NCBI GenBank assembly: GCA_047602365.1
Contig: JASGHM010000001.1
Coordinates: 62,001 to 126,000 of the forward strand
Direction: 5' to 3'
Source: Piscinibacter sp047602365
Lineage (GTDB): Bacteria; Pseudomonadota; Gammaproteobacteria; Burkholderiales; Burkholderiaceae_C
DNA: 64,000 nucleotides
In this document: piece after piece, positions 27,893-37,843 of the stretch
Position numbering within the stretch: position 1 is the stretch's first letter
Layout: each line of letters starts with the position of its first letter
Made by a program: the position numbers and the translations under genes
The notes under the pieces: generated by a model
The model's input: only the letters and a program-made list of their open reading frames with translations
Databases searched by the model: none
What the model was told of the DNA's origin: nothing

Positions 27893-29857
27893 ATGGCAAG
27901 GCGCGGGATCGGGGACCTGGAGGGGCCGCTGGACGGCATCGAGGTCATCTCGACCGATGTCTTCGACACGCTGCTGCTGCGGAACGGGCGCTCCGAGCGC
28001 GCCCGCATCGTCGCCGGCGAGCGGCGCTTCTCGGCGCTGCTGGCGCGCCGCGGCTTCGACATTCCGGCCGATCGGCTGGTCGATCTGCGGCTGAAGGCGC
28101 AGCGGCTGGCCTTTCGCGCGCTGAATGTCGGCGGCACGCCCGGCGAGATCAGGCTCGCAGACCTCATCGCGCGTCAACACGCCATTCTCGGCCTGCCGGA
28201 GGCTTTCGTCGCCGAACGCCTCGCCATCGAGATTGAGGTGGAAAAGGCTTCGCTTCGCCCCAACCGTGCGCTGGCGAGCCTGTTCTGGCGCCAGAAGCAG
28301 GCGGGACGGCGGATCATCGCGGTGAGCGACACGACGCTGCCGACCCAAGAGCTCACCGCGCTGATCCATCATCTCCACGGCGACGGGCTGATCGACAGGG
28401 TCTATTCCAGCGCCGATCTCGGCGCGACCAAGCGGCGCGGCGAGATTTTCGCCCATGTTGCCGAGCGCGAGGGCGTCGCACCGGCGGCCATGCTGCATGT
28501 CGGCGACGACGAGGCCGCCGATGTCACGGCGGCGATCGCCCGCGGCTTCCATGCGATCCATCTGCCGCGCGAGGCCTTTCGCTCGCGGCTGAGGCAGGCC
28601 GACGGCGCGCGGGCGGAGCTTGGCCGCCGCGTCCGGCGGTTCGCCCGCGGTCTGCGCAGCCCGATGCCGGAGGGCGGCGACCGCCAGGCCTTCGGGCGCG
28701 ACGTGCTCGGGCCGATCGTCGCCGAATTCGGCCTGATGATCTGGCTCTATGCAAGCGAAGCCTCCGACGCGCGGCTCATGTTCTGCGCGCGCGGCGGCGT
28801 CGGCATCCGCGAGGCCTTCGAGCGTCTGCTGGATCGGCTCGCCCTGCCGCTCGATGTCGGACGCGAGACGCTGCTGGTGTCGCGCCTCATCGCGGCGCGG
28901 GCGGCGGTGCTGGCGAAATCCACGGCTGCCCTCGACGAGCTCGGCCGGGAATTCGCCGGCGACAGTTTCGCCGATGTCGCCCGCGCGCTCGGCGGGCGTG
29001 CCTACGATCTCGGGCCCGCATGGCAGGAGCGGTTCGCGGCGGAAGGGTTCTTCGATCTCCTGTTCTCGGCCGGCGGCGCGGAGGTCCTCGCCGATATCGA
29101 GGCACAGAACCGGCTGTTCGCCCGCCATCTCGCAGACTGCGCCGGCGGGGCAGGGCGCCTCATCCTCTGTGATACCGGGCTCTATGGCAGCACGCAGCGG
29201 CTGCTCGCCGCCGGCTTTCCCGATCTCTCCATCGAGACGATCCAGTTTGCCCGCGCCAATTACAAGCGCCATGGCGAGGAGCATTTTCCCCGCGTCGCCG
29301 GCCTCGTGGTCGAGCAGAACCTCTACAATCCGCTGAAAGCCGAAACTTCCGTGCTGCGCTACTGGCAGCTGGTGGAGAGCCTGTTCGAACCGGCCGTGCC
29401 CTCGGTGAAGCTGTTCCACGAGACGTGCGAGGGGGGCATCGCCTCCAACAGCGGCGATCTCTCCTACGGCAAGGTGGATGCCGCCGCCGGCAACGCGCTG
29501 CTGACCGGGGCGCTCGCCTATATCGACGGCCTCGGCCCGGGCGATGGTGCGAAGGTGCTTCGCGATGCCGAGATCGCCTGGCGGCGCCTGAGGCAGGCGA
29601 TCACCCGGCCGAGCGCCGCCGATCTCGCCACTCTGGCGGTCGGCGAGCGTTCGGTCGATTTCGGCCGCGCCGGCACGGTCAGCGTCATGGCGGCGGGCGA
29701 GAAGGCCGGGCTTGCCGCACGGCTCGGCGGCATCAAGGCACAGCTCTGGCGGGAAGGGGCCATCGCCCGCGAATTCCCCACCTTCAGGCCGGCGCTGCTC
29801 GCCATGCTCGAATCCGCCCATGCCCTGCGCGGCCTCTCCGCGCGGCTGACGCGATGA
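27893..29857 (+). CDS. Large HAD-superfamily protein of the polysaccharide locus
   Basis: An intact 654-residue protein. The N-terminal 240 residues are a HAD phosphatase-like domain: motif I STDVFDTLLLR (nucleophile D and D-T), motif II AVSDTTLP, motif III Lys in LGATKRRGEIF and motif IV HVGDDEAADV. All catalytic residues are present. The C-terminal 400 residues contain LMFCARGGVGIREAFERLL, LILCDTGLYGSTQRLL and LVVEQNLYNPLKAE, which I do not recognise; similar HAD proteins occur in O-antigen and capsule clusters. It begins a plus-strand set with a glycosyltransferase and flippase, so it may modify a lipid-linked sugar phosphate. ATG 27893 follows GGAGAGG. Confidence 0.8.
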   Translation: MARRGIGDLEGPLDGIEVISTDVFDTLLLRNGRSERARIVAGERRFSALLARRGFDIPADRLVDLRLKAQRLAFRALNVGGTPGEIRLADLIARQHAILGLPEAFVAERLAIEIEVEKASLRPNRALASLFWRQKQAGRRIIAVSDTTLPTQELTALIHHLHGDGLIDRVYSSADLGATKRRGEIFAHVAEREGVAPAAMLHVGDDEAADVTAAIARGFHAIHLPREAFRSRLRQADGARAELGRRVRRFARGLRSPMPEGGDRQAFGRDVLGPIVAEFGLMIWLYASEASDARLMFCARGGVGIREAFERLLDRLALPLDVGRETLLVSRLIAARAAVLAKSTAALDELGREFAGDSFADVARALGGRAYDLGPAWQERFAAEGFFDLLFSAGGAEVLADIEAQNRLFARHLADCAGGAGRLILCDTGLYGSTQRLLAAGFPDLSIETIQFARANYKRHGEEHFPRVAGLVVEQNLYNPLKAETSVLRYWQLVESLFEPAVPSVKLFHETCEGGIASNSGDLSYGKVDAAAGNALLTGALAYIDGLGPGDGAKVLRDAEIAWRRLRQAITRPSAADLATLAVGERSVDFGRAGTVSVMAAGEKAGLAARLGGIKAQLWREGAIAREFPTFRPALLAMLESAHALRGLSARLTR

Positions 29858-29889
29858 TGCCGGGCGGGCGATCGGGAGATGGGCAGCCG

Positions 29890-31118
29890 ATGAATGTCGC
29901 GATGTTGCTGAGCTGCGGCTCGTTCGAGGGCTTCTTCGGCCGCGTGCAGGGCCAGACGCGCGAGAGCTATCTCGCCTCCTATCGCGGCGACTGGGCCTGG
30001 TATTATGCGGCGGGCCTGCTGGCGAACGGCATCAGGCCGATCCTCTATATTCCCTCGCTCCATGAGAGCGGCCGCTACGAGACCGATGCCGGCATCGCCG
30101 TGCGCTTCCTGCCGCTCGCCCGCTGGTACCGGCCCTTCGAGCAGGTCTGGCCGAAGCGCTTCAGCCGCCTGACGCGCTTCTCGCTCTATGCCGACGAGCG
30201 GCTGAACACGATGGCCTTCATGGCGCCGCTGCGGGCGGGACTGGCGGAGGACGCGGTCGACCTCCTCTATGTGCAGGAATACTGGAGCGGCCGGTTCGAC
30301 CATGTGGTCGGCCGGGTCGGCATGCCGGTGGCGGCGGCCGACCATGGCGGCCTGTCGAAGGGCGTCCTGACCTGGTTCAAGCGCCGCGCCTTCGCCCGCT
30401 CGGCGGTGATCTATTCGCAGACGCCGGACGAACTCGCGATCGCGCGCGGCCATGGCGCGCCGGCACTGCTCCAGCCGAACGGCTGCGACACCACGCAGTT
30501 TCGGCCCGGCGATGCCGCGGCCCGCACCCGATCGGTGCTGCTGGTCTCGCGCCTCACCAACAAGCAGAAGCGCATCAGCGACCTCATCCGCGCCATGGCC
30601 CTGCTGCCGGAGGAATGGACGCTCGACATCCTCGGGTCAGGTCCGGACCACGCCATGCTCACCGCGCTGGCGGCGGAGCTGAAGCTGACGCACCGCGTCA
30701 CCTTCCATGGCTTCGTCGGCCGCGACGTCGTGCGCGAGCGGCTGAGAACCTGCGGGGTCTATGCCATGCCCTCGTCCAACGAGGCGGTGGCGATCGCCGC
30801 GCTGGAGGCGATGGGCTCGGGTGCCTCGGTCGTGCTCAGCCGCATCCGCGCCTTCGAGACGCTGGTGGAGGACGGCAGGGACGGCCGGCTGGTGCCGGTC
30901 GGCGATCCGCAGGCGCTGGCCGCCGGCATTCTCGACGCCTGGGAGAACCGCGAGGCGCGCGGGCGCGCCGCCGCCGAGACGTGCGTCGTCGCTTCGACAC
31001 GACGACGCTCTACAGGGATCTCGCGCTGTCGCTGCGCGAGGCGGCCCGGGCCGGACGCCGCGATACGGCTCCGATCCCGGCCGGCGCCGGCCGGGGCTTG
31101 GCCCCGGACTTGCGTTGA
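29890..31118 (+). CDS. Family 4-like glycosyltransferase, frame break near the end
   Basis: A retaining glycosyltransferase of the GT-B fold. The N-terminus is MNVAMLLSCGSFEGFFGRVQ; the nucleotide-sugar domain has VLLVSRLTNKQKRISDLIRA, LGSGPDHAMLTALAAE and the E-x7-E block NEAVAIAALEAMGSGAS. After residue about 365 the frame breaks near 30982. The corrected end reads RRFDTTTLYRDLALSLREAA and stops at 31118. The start at 29890 gives a typical N-terminus; an ATGATG at 29854 overlapping the previous stop is an alternative. It probably adds one sugar of the repeat unit. Confidence 0.85.
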
Positions 31119-31159
31119 GCTGTGGGTCGAACCGTCGTTAGGAAGGCCATGACATCAGC

Positions 31160-32599
31160 ATGTTGACGATGCAGGCCGTTCGCGGAGCCGGTTGGCTCGT
31201 CCTCTCGCGCTTTCTCGGCCGGTTCGTCGATTTCTTCACGCTGCTGATCCTCGCCCGCGTGCTGACCCCGGCCGATTTCGGCGTCGTCGCGCTGGCCATG
31301 ACGCTGGTGGTGATCGTCGACACCGTGCTGGAAGTGCCGGTGACCCAAGCGCTGACCCGCCTTGCGGCGATCGACAAGGCCGATCTCGACACCGGCTTCA
31401 CGCTCGGCGCGCTGCGCGGCCTCGCCATCGCCGCCGTGCTGGTGGCGGCCGCCTGGCCGTTCTCGCTCCTCTACAGGGACGGCCATCTCGTGCCGCTGGT
31501 CTTCGCGCTGGCGGCGGGGCCGATCTCGCGCGGGCTCTACAGCCCGGCCATGGTGCATTTCGTCCGGGATCTCTCGTTCCGGCAGGCCTTCATCACTGAG
31601 CTCATCGGCAAGATCGTCGCCTTCGCCGCGGCGGTGACGGTGGTGCTGTGGGGCGGCGGCTACTGGGCGATCGTTGCCAATTTCGTCGTCGCGCCCTTCG
31701 CCGCGACCATCGCCTCCTATGTCCTCGCGCCCTACCGGCCGCGTCTGTCGCTGCAGCGTTTCTCGCAGTTTTCCAGCTTCGTCGGCTGGTTCTCCTCGGC
31801 GCAGATCGTCTCGGCGCTCAACTGGCAGTTCGACCGCGTGCTGCTCGGCGCCTTCGTCGACAAGGCGACGCTCGGCCGCTACACGGTGGCGAGCGACCTC
31901 GCGGTGCTGCCGACGCAGAGCCTGATCGGCCCGGCCATGCAGCCGGTCATGGCCGCTTTCGCCAATATCAGCGGCGACACCGAGCGGCTGAGGCTCGCCT
32001 TCCTGAAAGCTGCGCGCTTCGCCATGCTGATCTCGGCGCCGATCTGCATCGGCATCGCGCTGACGGGGGATCTCGCGGTGGCGCTGCTGCTCGGCGGCAA
32101 GTGGCAGGAGGCCGGCGCGTTCCTCCGGCCGCTCGCGCTCTCCGTGGTGATGATCCCCTATTTCCAGGCGCTCTATGCCTTCGCGCTGGCGGTCGATGGT
32201 CCGAGCAGCATCTTCAAGATGAACCTGATCGACCTTGCGCTGCGGGTCGTGCTGATCTCGGCCGGGCTCTGGCTCTTGGCGGTCGAGGGAGCGATCGTCG
32301 CGCGCGTCGTCATGGCGGCGCTGATGTTCGCCTGCTACCTCGTCTATGCCCGCAGGCTTGCCGGCGTCGGCATCCGCGTCCAGCTGAAGAACATCTGGAA
32401 GATCGCGGTGGCCACCGGCGCCATGGCGGCCGAGGTCGTCATGGTCCGCTATGCCGTCGCACCGTTCGGCCTGCACGCGCTCGTGGAGCTCGCCATCGCG
32501 GCGGCGACCGGCGTCGCCGTCTATGTCGGGACGCTCCACGCCTGCGGCGTCCGCTTCGTCATCGGCGCCCGCAGGCTGGAATGGATCGACCGCTGGTAG
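31160..32599 (+). CDS. Polysaccharide flippase of the MOP superfamily (Wzx/ExoT-like)
   Basis: An intact 479-residue integral membrane protein with about 12 to 14 hydrophobic helices. It begins MLTMQAVRGAGWLVLSRFLG and has the family feature LARVLTPADFGVVALAMT. A cytoplasmic loop motif NWQFDRVLLGAFVDKATLGR follows mid-protein. Such proteins flip undecaprenyl-pyrophosphate-linked oligosaccharides to the periplasm. It ends 5 bases from the convergent ExoF-like gene. Together with the polymerase at 47.3-48.7 kb it implies a Wzx/Wzy-dependent pathway. Confidence 0.92.
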   Translation: MLTMQAVRGAGWLVLSRFLGRFVDFFTLLILARVLTPADFGVVALAMTLVVIVDTVLEVPVTQALTRLAAIDKADLDTGFTLGALRGLAIAAVLVAAAWPFSLLYRDGHLVPLVFALAAGPISRGLYSPAMVHFVRDLSFRQAFITELIGKIVAFAAAVTVVLWGGGYWAIVANFVVAPFAATIASYVLAPYRPRLSLQRFSQFSSFVGWFSSAQIVSALNWQFDRVLLGAFVDKATLGRYTVASDLAVLPTQSLIGPAMQPVMAAFANISGDTERLRLAFLKAARFAMLISAPICIGIALTGDLAVALLLGGKWQEAGAFLRPLALSVVMIPYFQALYAFALAVDGPSSIFKMNLIDLALRVVLISAGLWLLAVEGAIVARVVMAALMFACYLVYARRLAGVGIRVQLKNIWKIAVATGAMAAEVVMVRYAVAPFGLHALVELAIAAATGVAVYVGTLHACGVRFVIGARRLEWIDRW

Positions 32600-32603
32600 A
32601 GCC

Positions 32604-33860
32604 TCACTGCGCCAGCGCGCCGGCGCGGCGTTCCGGCCGCGGCACCGTCACCTGCAGCACGTCGCCGGCCTCCACCGTCGTGTCCTCGGTCGCCGTCCAG
32701 GTCGAGGGGCCGGTCGGCATGACGCGGGTGAGGCGGTAGGTCGGCACGACCTCGTCGAGATCGGTGCGCGAGCCGGGGGAACGGGCCTCGGCGCTCTGCA
32801 GCAGCTGTTCGGCGGTGCGCCAGCGCTCGGCATTCTGGTCGATGAGGACGCGCGTCGCGGCGGAATCGTCCAGCGCCTCCTTGCGGTAGCGGGCGCGCAG
32901 GTCGATCAGGTCGCGGCTGGCGCGCGACAGGCTCTGCTGGGCGCGAAGGCTCGCGACCTGCACGTCGAGCCGGTTGCTCTCCACCATGACCTGCGTGTTC
33001 TCGGCGGCGATCTGGCGCGGCGAGACGGTGAGGCCGCGCTGCAGCAGGTCGGCGACGAGGCGCATCTCGCGCCGGTTCGCCTCGATCTGCCGGTCGAGCG
33101 AGCGGCCCTTCTCCTCCAGCGAGCGCAGCTCCTGCTGGAGCAGGACCTTCGACTGTTCGATGGCCTCGAGCTCGGCCTGCAGCGTGCCGCGCCGGGCGGT
33201 GAAGCGCAGGGTCTCCTCCTGCATGGCTCTCGCCACACGCGGATCGCCGGCCCGGCTGGTCAGGAATTCGGGGAAGGCCACGGCCCCGGCTTCGCCGATC
33301 TCGGCGACGAGGCGGGCCATGCGGGCCTCCAGCCCGATCCGCTCGGCCTCGAGGGCGCGCATGTCGCCGCCGGCGGTCACCATCTCGCGCTCGACGCCGG
33401 AGAGATCGCGGGCGCGGGCGAGCCCTTGAGCGATGCTGAGCGCCTGCAGCACGGTCATGCCCGGCTGGAAGTCGTACTTGCCCGGCTGCTGCACCGCGCC
33501 GAGCACGTAGAATGGCCGGTACCTGATGACTTCCACCGAAGCCGAGGGCGCTTCCGCGAGGTTGGCGGTCTCGCGCAGCTTACGGCTGATCATCTCGCCG
33601 AGTTCGCCGGGCGTGCCGCCGACGGCGCGCAGGTCGCCGACGATCGGCATGGAGACATTGCCGTCGGCGCCGACCGAGAATTCGCCGGTGAGCGGCACCC
33701 ACGGCACGGCCTCGCCGACGCTGCGGCGCAACGAATGGACGCGGATCATCAGCCGGTCCTGCGGGCCGAGCAGATAGCGGCCGGCGGGGGTGTCGGCGGC
33801 CTCGGCCGGGGCCGGCATCGACAGGGCGAGGGCAAGGGCCAGGAAGCCTCGATGTCTCAT
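32604..33860 (-). CDS. ExoF/Wza-like polysaccharide export protein
   Basis: A 418-residue exported protein: leader MRHRGFLALALALSMPAPAEA, then the polysaccharide-export domain (RYLLGPQDRLMIRVHSLRR, GEFSVGADGNVSMPIVGDLR) and an SLBB-like segment (VEVIRYRPFYVLGAVQQPGK). About 150 residues of predicted coiled coil follow, as in Sinorhizobium ExoF and unlike short Wza proteins. No lipobox Cys is seen. It likely forms the periplasmic or outer-membrane part of the export channel, partnering the ExoP-like protein at 43.5-45.2 kb. Confidence 0.88.
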   Translation of the reverse strand: MRHRGFLALALALSMPAPAEAADTPAGRYLLGPQDRLMIRVHSLRRSVGEAVPWVPLTGEFSVGADGNVSMPIVGDLRAVGGTPGELGEMISRKLRETANLAEAPSASVEVIRYRPFYVLGAVQQPGKYDFQPGMTVLQALSIAQGLARARDLSGVEREMVTAGGDMRALEAERIGLEARMARLVAEIGEAGAVAFPEFLTSRAGDPRVARAMQEETLRFTARRGTLQAELEAIEQSKVLLQQELRSLEEKGRSLDRQIEANRREMRLVADLLQRGLTVSPRQIAAENTQVMVESNRLDVQVASLRAQQSLSRASRDLIDLRARYRKEALDDSAATRVLIDQNAERWRTAEQLLQSAEARSPGSRTDLDEVVPTYRLTRVMPTGPSTWTATEDTTVEAGDVLQVTVPRPERRAGALAQ

Positions 33861-33902
33861 GGGTCTGTCTCCTCACTCAAGGCGACGCGGGAGAGCGGAA
33901 GA

Positions 33903-34994
33903 TCATCGTTCCGCACCGAAGATGGCTCTCAGCAAATCCCGGGCCGAACGGCGCCCGACATCGAAGCGGAAGGCCATGACCCGCCGTGCGCGGCCGTTCG
34001 GAAGCAGCGCGGCGAGCAGGAAGAAGGCCGTCATCGTCGCCCTGGTGCGCGGCGGATGGTCGTCCTGCCAGAGCCGGGCGAGGAGGCGCGGCAGGCCGGC
34101 GAGCGGCGGCCGCCGGCCCGAGGCGATGGCGAGCGAGAAGCGGCGCTCCAGCACGAAGAACATGGCATCCGTCGGCACGAGGTCGCCGGCCCGGCCGATG
34201 CGGTCGAGAAAGCGGCGCAGGTGCGCCGTCCGCTGGACGAAGCGGCGGATGTCGCGATCGAGCGCCGCCGCATCGGCCGGCCGGCCGAGCCCGGAATCGT
34301 TGAGGCCATGGATGCGATAGAGCCCCAGTTCCTGCGACAGGCTGACGACATCGCCGAAGAAGGGAGCTGCGAACAGGATCACGCCGTCGACCGCGCGGTC
34401 GTAGTCGGCCTCGCGGAGGAGCTCGCAGACATCGCGGCGGAAGACGTTGCCGGAGGTCGGCGGCGTCGCATAGGCGCCGGTGCGGAGGACCCGTGTCGCC
34501 AGCGCCTCGCGGGTGCGGAAGTCCGCCAGCGCCGGCACCGCGCCGCCGATCGGCAGGCCGGCGCCGTCGATGCGGGTGAGGGGGAATTGCAGCTTGGCGA
34601 CGCCCGCGTCGAGATGGGCGATGATCGTGGCGAGCGCGCTGGGCTTCAGGGCGTCGTCGGCATCGAGGAACAGGACGAAGGGCGCGGTCGTCTGGTCGAG
34701 CCCGTGGAGGCAGGCGACGCGCTGGCCGCCATTGGCGATGCGGAAGGCGGCGACGCCGGTGCGGTTGATCGCGGCCCACGAGCCGTCGGTCGAGCCGTCG
34801 TCGACCACGACGAGCTGCACGTCGTCGCGGCCTTGAGCCTGCACGCTCAGGATCGCCGCCTCGACATAGGTCTCGTAGTTGAAGCAGGTGATGACCACGG
34901 CGAGCTTCGGCTGCGTCCTGCCGCCGGGCACGAGGGTCAGCTGCGGCCTTGCCGCTTCCCTCGCTCCGTCCGCTGCGGTCTTCGCCTCGCTCAT
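33903..34994 (-). CDS. Family 2 glycosyltransferase
   Basis: A 363-residue inverting glycosyltransferase (GT-A fold). The core starts KLAVVITCFNYETYVEAAIL, with VVVDDGSTDGSW and the metal-binding FVLFLDADDALKP. The C-terminal half has a helical bundle but no transmembrane segment, so it is peripheral or cytoplasmic. Intact frame. It precedes the ExoF-like gene on the same strand by 42 bases and probably adds a sugar of the repeat unit; donor and acceptor are unknown. Confidence 0.88.
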   Translation of the reverse strand: MSEAKTAADGAREAARPQLTLVPGGRTQPKLAVVITCFNYETYVEAAILSVQAQGRDDVQLVVVDDGSTDGSWAAINRTGVAAFRIANGGQRVACLHGLDQTTAPFVLFLDADDALKPSALATIIAHLDAGVAKLQFPLTRIDGAGLPIGGAVPALADFRTREALATRVLRTGAYATPPTSGNVFRRDVCELLREADYDRAVDGVILFAAPFFGDVVSLSQELGLYRIHGLNDSGLGRPADAAALDRDIRRFVQRTAHLRRFLDRIGRAGDLVPTDAMFFVLERRFSLAIASGRRPPLAGLPRLLARLWQDDHPPRTRATMTAFFLLAALLPNGRARRVMAFRFDVGRRSARDLLRAIFGAER

Positions 34995-35001
34995 GACGGA
35001 T

Positions 35002-36358
35002 CAGCCCGGCAGCCGCGCCATGCCGAGCGCGGTCTCCGCCTCCTGCGTGGAGACGCGCGCGGTCGGCTGGTAGTCGAAGCCGCCCTGGCGGCCGAAAGGA
35101 TTCCAGCCCGAAGGCCCTGAGATCGCGGACGAGGTTCGCCGCGTGTTCAGCCGAGCCACGGCTGTAGATCGGATAGGCATGTTCGAGGATGTGGCTGCCT
35201 TCGAGCCGGAGGTCGCCGGCGAACAGATGGTTGGCAGCGACATGGGCGCGGAACGCCGCCTCCGCCTCGGCGATGGAATTGCCGGTCGGCTGGCCGATCA
35301 CTTCGACGTTGAAATATTCGCGGCCCTCGTTCCGGCCATAGAAGTCGGAATAGACGGTGATGCGCTTCCAGGCGCCCTCGTGGGAGAAATTGTAGAGGAT
35401 CGACGGGTCGAAGCCGCGGGATCCCGCGAAGGAGAAGAACAGGCTGACCAGCGTGATGGTGCGGAGCGGCCGGCGGGACGGAAGGCCGCAGAGGTCGTTC
35501 GCCCGGTCGAGCGGAATGGTCGAGACGGCGCGCGGCGCCGTGGCCGCGGCGTCGTCCAGCGTCAGGCGGAAGCCGCTGCCGGTGCGCTCCAGCCGGCGCA
35601 GCGGCCGGCCCAGCTGGAAGGTGACGCCTTTCGCCTCCAGCGCCGCGCGGGCGGCGGCATAGAGATGGGCGAAGCCCTCGGGCGGGCGGGCGAGCTGGGT
35701 GTTGGCCGGGCCGGCCGGCGGCGGGTTGAGGAAGCGGCGCGCGAGATTGCGCAGCGAGGCGTGCTCGCTGATCCAGAGCATCCGCTTCTGGGCCAGCTCG
35801 ATGTCGATCTCGGCGGGCGAGACGCCGTAGAAGCGCTCCATATAGGTTTCGAGCCCGGAGCGGTGCAGCAGGTGGCCGCCGATCCAGTGGCGGGCGAATT
35901 CCCGCGCATTGGTCATCCGGCGCTGGAAAATCCGCGCGAAGGCCGCCGAGCCGAAGATCCTCGCCATGCCGAGCGGTCCGGCGGCGATGATGTCGTCGCG
36001 GATCGAGATCGGATAGGCGGTGACCTTCCCCTGCGGATTGAGCCGGCCCCAGCTCGGCTGGATCGGCACATAGCGCTCCAGCAGCTCCGGGAAATGGCGG
36101 AGCAGCGGGAAATCGTCCTGGAAGATGAAGCTGCCGATGTCGAACGTGTAGCCGCCCGAGGAAAAGTCGATGTGGTTGCCGCCGAGATGGCCATATTCGT
36201 CGGCGACCAGCACGCGCTTCGCCCCCTGCGCGACGAGGATCGACGCCGAGACGAGGCCGGTGATGCCGGCGCCGAGCACGATGGCGTCGAAGGCGGTCTC
36301 GCCGCCCTGAGGCAGCGCCGCCGCGCCGGCCGGGTCCTGCAGCCAGTCCCGCCCTCAT
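35002..36358 (-). CDS. FAD-dependent UDP-galactopyranose mutase-like protein, frame breaks at both ends
   Basis: The protein begins, after a short frame break near 36340, with AFDAIVLGAGITGLVSASIL and VADEYGHLGGNHIDF, the Rossmann FAD-binding signature shared by UDP-galactopyranose mutases and amine-oxidase-like flavoproteins. Then GGYTFDIGSFIFQDDFPLLR and RMTNAREFARHWIGGHLL follow. The C-terminal end (after a break near 35105) reads FDYQPTARVSTQEAETALGM and stops at 35002. About 450 residues, longer than classical Glf. A role in making a furanose sugar donor is plausible but other redox steps cannot be excluded. Confidence 0.7.
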
Positions 36359-36379
36359 GGGCGTCTCGCAAGACATGCG

Positions 36380-37786
36380 TCAGGTGCGGGCATAGATGTC
36401 TTCCAGCCTGACGATGTCGTCTTCGCCGGTATAGGAGCCGACCTGCACCTCGATCAGTTCCAGCGGGATCCGGCCGGGATTGGTCAGCCGGTGGACGCAG
36501 CCGATGGGCAGGTGGACCGACTGGTTCTCGTGGACGATCGAAACCGCGCCGTCGACGGTCACCTCGGCGGTGCCGGTGACCACCACCCAGTGCTCGGCGC
36601 GGTGGAAATGGCGCTGCAGGCTGAGGAGGCCGCCGGGCTTCACGCAGATGCGCTTCACCTGGAAGCGCGCGCCGATGTCGATGCGCTGATACCAGCCCCA
36701 GGGGCGATAGACCCTCAGGTGCTCGCTCGCCTCGCGCCGGCCGTCGCGCTTCAGCTTCTCGACCAGCCGCTCGACCTGTGCTGCTTCCGAGCGGGGGGCG
36801 ACCAGCACGGCGTCGCGCGTCGCCACCACGATCATGTCGGTGAGGCCGATGGCGGTGGTCAGCGTCTCGTCGCTGGAGACGACGGAACCGGCGCAGCCCA
36901 TCGCGACCACCGGGCCTTCCAGCACGTTGCCGTCGCCGTCCTTCGTGCCGATGGCGTGGATCGCGCCCCAGCCGTCGACCGCCTGCCAGTCGGCGGTCGG
37001 CACCTGCACCTTGAGGCCGCCGGGGCGGCGGGCGAGGAGCGCCAGCGCCGGGGCCTTGCCGGCGCGGGCATAGGCGCCGTCGTCGAGGCGGATGAAGTCG
37101 AGGTCGCGGCGGGCGGCGGCGAGCGCGCCGCGGGCGCCCTCGGCGATGTCGGGCGCAAGCGTCGCGAGATCCTTGAGGAAGCGCGCAGCGCCGAACATCA
37201 GGCCGCCGGTCTCGGCGAGGATGTCGCCGGTCCCGGCCGCTGCGGAATTGGGCCTTTCGTGAAAATCCCTGAGCGTGGCGAAACCCTCGCTCGCCGGTCC
37301 CGCCAGCGTCAGGTGGCCGGCGCCGGTGCGGCCCCGCGCGGGATCGAGGCCGATGGCGATCATGTCGCCGCGCCGCGCGAGGCCGGCGCCCGCCCGGCAA
37401 TCCGCCGCGAAGGCGGCCTTGCCGGCGATGCGATGGTCGGAAGGCAGCACGACGCAGACGGCATCGCCGCCGCGGTCACCGGCGACCAGCGCGCCGATGG
37501 CGGTCTCGGCGCCCGGCTTGCCGCGCTCGGGCGCCAGAACGATGTCGCCCCTGATGCCGACCGCCTGCATCTGCTCGGCGGCGATGAAGCGGGATTCGTT
37601 GCTCGTCACCACCACCGGCGCGGCGAAGTCGCGGCCCTCGATCAGGCCAAGCGTCGCCTGGAAGGTCGAGCGGCCGCCCTCCAGCCGCGGCATGAACTGG
37701 CTCGGCAGGGTGTCGCGGGCCTGCGGCCAGAGGTGCGGGGTCGAATCCGCCGCGAGAATGACGGGCACGATCGGCGGCTCGGCCAT
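36380..37786 (-). CDS. ManC-like mannose-1-phosphate guanylyltransferase/mannose-6-phosphate isomerase with a degenerate transferase motif
   Basis: Intact 468-residue two-domain protein. The C-terminal cupin (isomerase) half is well preserved: PWGWYQRIDIGARFQVKRI, LSLQRHFHRAEHWVVVTGTA and ENQSVHLPIGCVHRLTNPG. The N-terminal nucleotidyltransferase half begins VPVILAADSTPHLWPQARDT and LPSQFMP. In active ManC/AlgA the start is G-G-x-G-T-R-L-W-P-x-S-R and P-K-Q-F. Here both glycines, the T-R and the Lys are replaced, and the later F-V-E-K-P reads FHERP. The guanylyltransferase activity is therefore doubtful while the isomerase may work. The ORF is unbroken, so this is not a frame artefact. Confidence 0.85.
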   Translation of the reverse strand: MAEPPIVPVILAADSTPHLWPQARDTLPSQFMPRLEGGRSTFQATLGLIEGRDFAAPVVVTSNESRFIAAEQMQAVGIRGDIVLAPERGKPGAETAIGALVAGDRGGDAVCVVLPSDHRIAGKAAFAADCRAGAGLARRGDMIAIGLDPARGRTGAGHLTLAGPASEGFATLRDFHERPNSAAAGTGDILAETGGLMFGAARFLKDLATLAPDIAEGARGALAAARRDLDFIRLDDGAYARAGKAPALALLARRPGGLKVQVPTADWQAVDGWGAIHAIGTKDGDGNVLEGPVVAMGCAGSVVSSDETLTTAIGLTDMIVVATRDAVLVAPRSEAAQVERLVEKLKRDGRREASEHLRVYRPWGWYQRIDIGARFQVKRICVKPGGLLSLQRHFHRAEHWVVVTGTAEVTVDGAVSIVHENQSVHLPIGCVHRLTNPGRIPLELIEVQVGSYTGEDDIVRLEDIYART

Positions 37787-37843
37787 GGCTCAGGTCTCCT
37801 CACGACGTCGAAGGCAATGGGGTTCAAGGCAGGAAGCGTGCCG

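Noticed and set aside
32451..35120. Very long plus-strand open frame (889 codons) antisense to the ExoF-like and GT2 genes
   Set aside because: It is a high-GC shadow: composition is Arg/Gly/Asp-rich without motifs, while the minus strand encodes two well-conserved proteins over the same bases.
36380..37786. Frame error as the cause of the degenerate ManC motif
   Set aside because: The frame is continuous over 468 codons with conserved residues on both sides of the altered motif, so an indel pair confined to the motif is unlikely.
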